Positions 60,980 to 64,000 of a DNA stretch of 64,000 nt are shown here, in pieces. The translations under genes and the position numbers were made by a program. This stretch comes from JAABSX01 sp964480455 (GTDB taxonomy: Bacteria; Bacteroidota; Bacteroidia; Cytophagales; Microscillaceae). Numbering within the stretch: the stretch's first letter is position 1; the number at the start of each line of letters is the position of its first letter. The notes under the pieces are model-generated. The model searched no databases and was not told the origin of the DNA. It saw only the letters and a program-made list of their open reading frames with translations. The stretch is from the NCBI GenBank assembly GCA_964480455.1, contig CAYZQI010000003.1, positions 1 to 64,000 on the forward strand, read 5' to 3'.

Positions 60980-61891
60980 CTAGGGTGCTTTTTCTTTACA
61001 TTGCTCTGGCACACTAAAATCTCTGACTTTGAAGGGTAAGAAATATTGATTTATAAGATTATATTCTGTTGTAAGCCCCTTTTCTTTTTTAGTGTTGTTA
61101 CTCATTTTTAATTTAATAATCTGCTGGTTTTCAAGCATTGTATTATTTTTTTCTTCTTCTAGGCTTTCAAAAATTGCTTTTTGTATGCCTTGTATGATTT
61201 CATTTACTCCCGTTACCTCAATATTGAGGGAGCGGATAAGGTCAAGCATCACTTGCATTTTTAGATTTGAAGGTTGTTTTTCTGTACACCAATAACTTAT
61301 TATTTGCTCACCTTCCTCTGATTGTTTTTTAGTGCTAATCTTAGTAGCCGATTGTCCATTCACGAGGTCGGCGGTGCGAGTGATATTCTTTTTTGCATTT
61401 CTGGTCATATTGCTGTCGCCATTGATTATAAAGTCAAACTTAGGTTCTCCTCGCTTTCTTTTATCTTTTGCTGCCTTTGCCCTTGCTTGTGCAAATGTAA
61501 GACGGCGATATGTCTTCTTTTTGAGGTCGTAAGTATATCTAAGCGAATCTTTTAAATTAGTAATCACCCCAAAAGATTGATTGCCTATCATGCCTTTTAG
61601 CATCAACCCTCCAAATTTTATTTCAAATTTTTGGTGCAAAAGATTCTTTGCTGCACGGCTTTCTACCAACACAACGACACGCCCCGTCTGTGGCATATTG
61701 AGTTCAAATTTCTCTTGTAAGAGTGCTTGCTGTTCTTGCTTTTCAAAAGCCAGACTGTCATAGATTACGGCATCTTTTATATAGCTCTTCGCTGTTGTTT
61801 TAGTATCAGGCTTCACAAAAAAATTGAAATAAACCCAAGCAAATCCAGCCAAAAGAAGCAGAACAATAAAAAAGAATTGTATTTTTTTCAT
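60980..61891 (-). CDS. Hypothetical membrane-anchored protein
   Basis: 303 aa. Single N-terminal TM helix (FFFIVLLLLAGFAWVYFNFF), rest hydrophilic, with Lys-rich stretches. No family recognised. It sits between the fusion-protein and permease genes in the same direction, so it may be part of the efflux or export complex. Confidence 0.6.
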   Translation of the reverse strand: MKKIQFFFIVLLLLAGFAWVYFNFFVKPDTKTTAKSYIKDAVIYDSLAFEKQEQQALLQEKFELNMPQTGRVVVLVESRAAKNLLHQKFEIKFGGLMLKGMIGNQSFGVITNLKDSLRYTYDLKKKTYRRLTFAQARAKAAKDKRKRGEPKFDFIINGDSNMTRNAKKNITRTADLVNGQSATKISTKKQSEEGEQIISYWCTEKQPSNLKMQVMLDLIRSLNIEVTGVNEIIQGIQKAIFESLEEEKNNTMLENQQIIKLKMSNNTKKEKGLTTEYNLINQYFLPFKVRDFSVPEQCKEKAP

Positions 61892-61910
61892 GTTTTCAGC
61901 AATGTAGTAG

Positions 61911-62018
61911 TCAATTGGTCATTAAGTTATTAGTCATTTGTCATTAATCATTAGGGCAATTAGTCATTGGGTTATTGGTCATTGGGTCAATTAGTCATTG
62001 GTCAATTGGTCATTGGAT
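61911..62018. repeat. Heptamer repeats, larger cluster
   Basis: About a hundred bases of repeated TTAGTCA, TTGGTCA, ATTGGTC units in the gap between the hypothetical and permease genes. Short-sequence repeats of this kind vary by slippage and can differ between strains. No coding or RNA gene. Confidence 0.7.
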
Positions 62019-62047
62019 ATTTAGCAACAAGCCAACCATAAAACCAT

Positions 62048-63298
62048 TTACTCCGCTTTCAAAGCCACCACAGGATTTACGCTTGCAGCCTTGAATGCAG
62101 GAATCAGACCTGCCAAAGCACCTACAAAAACAAGGAGGGTGAGGGCAGTGATTGCCACGTTCAAATCCACTTCGGGATTGGCAAAAAACTCATTATTGGC
62201 ATCAAGTAGATTGAGTAACTGACTAATGCCCTCAATCAAGCCTACTCCAAAAAGTAACCCCAAATAACCTGCCACCGCAGTAATCACGATAGACTCTTGC
62301 AATACCAAACTAATGATAGACCAAGGTGTAGCACCGAGTGCTTTCCGAACACCGATTTCTTTGGTGCGTTCTTTTACCACAATGAGCATAATATTGCTCA
62401 CTCCAATAATGCCCGCCAAGATAGAGCCAATACTCACGAACCAGCTAAAGCCACGCATACCCATAAAAAGTCCTTGAATTTGGTTAAACTCCTCTTCGAC
62501 ATTGGCAGAACCAAAGGCTTTCAAATCGTCTGGCGACACTTTGTGCCGCTCTGCCAATACTTCTTTGACGCGCTGCTCCACAAAACTAGAAGCTACCCCT
62601 TCTTTGGGTAAGAAAGCGAACCAATAAATGCGATTGCCTTGCTTAAAGGCACGCTGCACCGTAGTATGCGGAAAATGAATCGTTTTTGCTTGCTCTACTA
62701 CATCTTCACCACGCCCATTGCCTTTGAAAATTCCTACAATCTTAAAAGGTATTCCATTGGCAAAGATGTACTGCCCTATGGGGTCTTCGTCTTCTGTAAA
62801 CAAAATCTTGACTACCTGCTCACCTACTACGGCAACTTTGCGAAACTCCTCAATATCGGTTTGATTGATAAACCTTCCCTTGAGAATGGTCATGGGCTGC
62901 ACCTTGATAAAGTCAGGATAATCGCCATAGGCATTGAAAGAAGATGATTTTGTGCCTCTATTTACCGTAAAGTTATCCCATACATTGTTGCGTGGACAGA
63001 TAACTTCTAGTTCTGGAATCGCTCGCCTGAGTGCTGGCACATCTTCATTCACAAAACGAATGAATCTACCTGGCTGCAATCCCTGATAGGCGATGCTGGT
63101 CTTTTGCGACCATACAAATACCGTGTTTTTGGCGATGTCTAATTGGCTCATCACACCATTCTCAAAGCCTTTGCTTGCACCTAGCATCACTACGAGCATA
63201 AAAATACCCCAAGCTACACCTAGTCCTGTGAGTGCAGTACGCAGCTTGTGCTTGCGTATAGTGCTGATGATTTCGGTCCATTTATCTATGTCAAACAT
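62048..63298 (-). CDS. MacB/FtsX-family ABC transporter permease
   Basis: 416 aa. TM at about 24-44 (ALTGLGVAWGIFMLVVML), a large extracytoplasmic MacB_PCD domain and three C-terminal TM helices with the IGVRKALGATPWSIISLVLQESIVI signature after the first, ending IPAFKAASVNPVVALKAE. Translocates peptides, antibiotics or lipoproteins. Lacks an ATPase domain, so the ATPase must be encoded elsewhere, perhaps further left or right. Confidence 0.9.
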   Translation of the reverse strand: MFDIDKWTEIISTIRKHKLRTALTGLGVAWGIFMLVVMLGASKGFENGVMSQLDIAKNTVFVWSQKTSIAYQGLQPGRFIRFVNEDVPALRRAIPELEVICPRNNVWDNFTVNRGTKSSSFNAYGDYPDFIKVQPMTILKGRFINQTDIEEFRKVAVVGEQVVKILFTEDEDPIGQYIFANGIPFKIVGIFKGNGRGEDVVEQAKTIHFPHTTVQRAFKQGNRIYWFAFLPKEGVASSFVEQRVKEVLAERHKVSPDDLKAFGSANVEEEFNQIQGLFMGMRGFSWFVSIGSILAGIIGVSNIMLIVVKERTKEIGVRKALGATPWSIISLVLQESIVITAVAGYLGLLFGVGLIEGISQLLNLLDANNEFFANPEVDLNVAITALTLLVFVGALAGLIPAFKAASVNPVVALKAE

Positions 63299-63407
63299 AT
63301 ATTTTTTTAATGGTTAATGGTCAGTTTTCAATGGTTAGTGTTTTTTAGCTCGTCATTGGGCATCATAAAAAGCAATTCAATCCTTCAGTTCTTCAACCTT
63401 TCAGTAC

Positions 63408-63638
63408 TCACAATTGACGAGTAAATTTTCTCAATCGCTGAATTCTAATGGGTTTAGTTTCATCAATCTTTTCTAAATTGCGTAGATTATCAGGGTTAGC
63501 ATGCCAAATATCCCACATATCTGCACTTAGTTTTTCAAGGAAAGCAATCCGCTCGGTATCAGTCAAACTTTGGCAGTGGGCAAGGTAATTTGCCTCTTTC
63601 AATTCGCTATCTATTTTTCTCAGTCTGATTACCTTCAT
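63408..63638 (-). CDS. Small hypothetical protein
   Basis: 76 aa, helical and charged, starting MKVIRLRKIDSELKEANYLAHC and ending RKFTRQL. No family recognised. It lies between two permease genes and could be a real small gene or chance; codon use looks plausible. Confidence 0.4.
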   Translation of the reverse strand: MKVIRLRKIDSELKEANYLAHCQSLTDTERIAFLEKLSADMWDIWHANPDNLRNLEKIDETKPIRIQRLRKFTRQL

Positions 63639-63900
63639 TTTTTTTCTTCTTCTTTTGAGTTTTTATCTTTTAAGTGTTGAATCATACTATCATACAAAAT
63701 AAAAACCACATAGAATCATAGTGCACATAGAGGGATTTGATGGGACTCTGAGCGCAAATTTTATAAAAATCAAATAAACTGCCCTTCTTGTCAATCCTGA
63801 AACCCTGTCTAATCAATTTTTGTATAGTAGTATGGTGTTAAATTTAACTGTTACCTTTCACAAAAATATTCACATTTCACACCTCGCACCTCACAATTAA

Positions 63901-64000
63901 TCAATCCGCCCTCAATGCCTCAATTGGTTTTACATTGGCAGCCTTGATGGCAGGTACGAGCCCCGCCAAAGCCCCTGCAATCACCAAAATAATGATGGCA
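63901..64000 (-). CDS. MacB/FtsX-family permease, C-terminal end (partial)
   Basis: The last 33 codons before TGA (complement 63901-63903) encode AIIILVIAGALAGLVPAIKAANVKPIEALRAD, nearly the same as the end of the permease at 62048. So a second, paralogous permease continues to the right. Partial at the window edge. Confidence 0.85.
   Translation of the reverse strand, partial: AIIILVIAGALAGLVPAIKAANVKPIEALRAD

Noticed and set aside
1..64000. Insertion sequence, integrase or prophage
   Set aside because: No transposase, integrase or phage structural gene was recognised; only small non-coding repeats occur.

Overview
The window looks like a chromosomal segment from a member of the Bacteroidota, most likely the Cytophagales/Flexibacter-type lineages. 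This rests on AT-rich intergenic DNA, weak or absent Shine-Dalgarno sequences, several promoters of the form TTG-N20-TAnnTTTG (the Bacteroidota primary sigma consensus), zinc-free L36 and long S14 ribosomal proteins, and gliding-bacterium style proteins (7TM-DISM/SpoIIE phosphatase, nSTAND-WD40 and TPR-CHAT proteins, OMP_b-brl barrels). The species cannot be named from sequence alone.

Layout. (1) 1-12.8 kb: one long minus-strand operon from rplC to rpsK, i.e. fused S10, spc and alpha ribosomal operons including secY, map, infA and rpmJ, with a promoter at 12.8 kb and a leader hairpin before rplC. rpsJ is not at its usual place upstream of rplC. (2) 12.9-17.4 kb: housekeeping minus-strand genes (Mn-type superoxide dismutase, TadA, CpdA-like phosphoesterase, PhoD-like phosphatase). 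(3) 17.6-20.9 kb: a compact three-gene minus-strand cassette of DUF262 protein, ABC/SMC-type ATPase with a DUF3696-like tail, and a 286-aa protein whose C-terminus resembles the colicin E3 16S rRNase domain. I regard this as the best candidate for an undescribed defence/abortive-infection system. (4) 21-24.4 kb: oxidoreductase, MarC and SerC-like genes with a 52-bp perfect palindrome. (5) 24.6-37.7 kb: a signalling-rich region with a membrane nSTAND1-WD40 ATPase, an outer-membrane barrel protein, an M23-LysM peptidase, a 1237-aa NtrY-like histidine kinase, a response regulator, and a secreted TPR-CHAT (caspase-like) protein. (6) 38.0-39.07 kb: a self-contained transcription unit with promoter, 72-aa ORF, tandem 131-bp units able to fold as RNA (interrupted by a 100-N assembly gap), a 22-aa ORF behind a strong GGAGG, and a terminator; this is the second candidate novelty. 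(7) 39.3-54.4 kb: core metabolism and translation (ilvE, pth, rplY, prs, tRNA-Gln, a polyprenyl synthase, accA, tsf, rpsB, rpsI, rplM) with a MarR regulator, an amidohydrolase, a SpoIIE-type phosphatase and a YbjN-like protein. (8) 54.5-64 kb: a DUF4139 protein, SDR, Rrf2 regulator, Rof-like protein, hypotheticals, and a minus-strand efflux operon (membrane fusion protein, lipid-anchored or membrane hypothetical, two MacB/FtsX permeases), with short intergenic repeats.

How it fits together: most of the window is translation machinery and envelope/housekeeping functions. The accessory content is the DUF262-ATPase-RNase cassette, the nSTAND and CHAT proteins, and the structured repeat/tiny-ORF locus. 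No insertion sequence, integrase, phage gene or CRISPR array was seen. All functional calls come from reading motifs by eye; no database search was possible.
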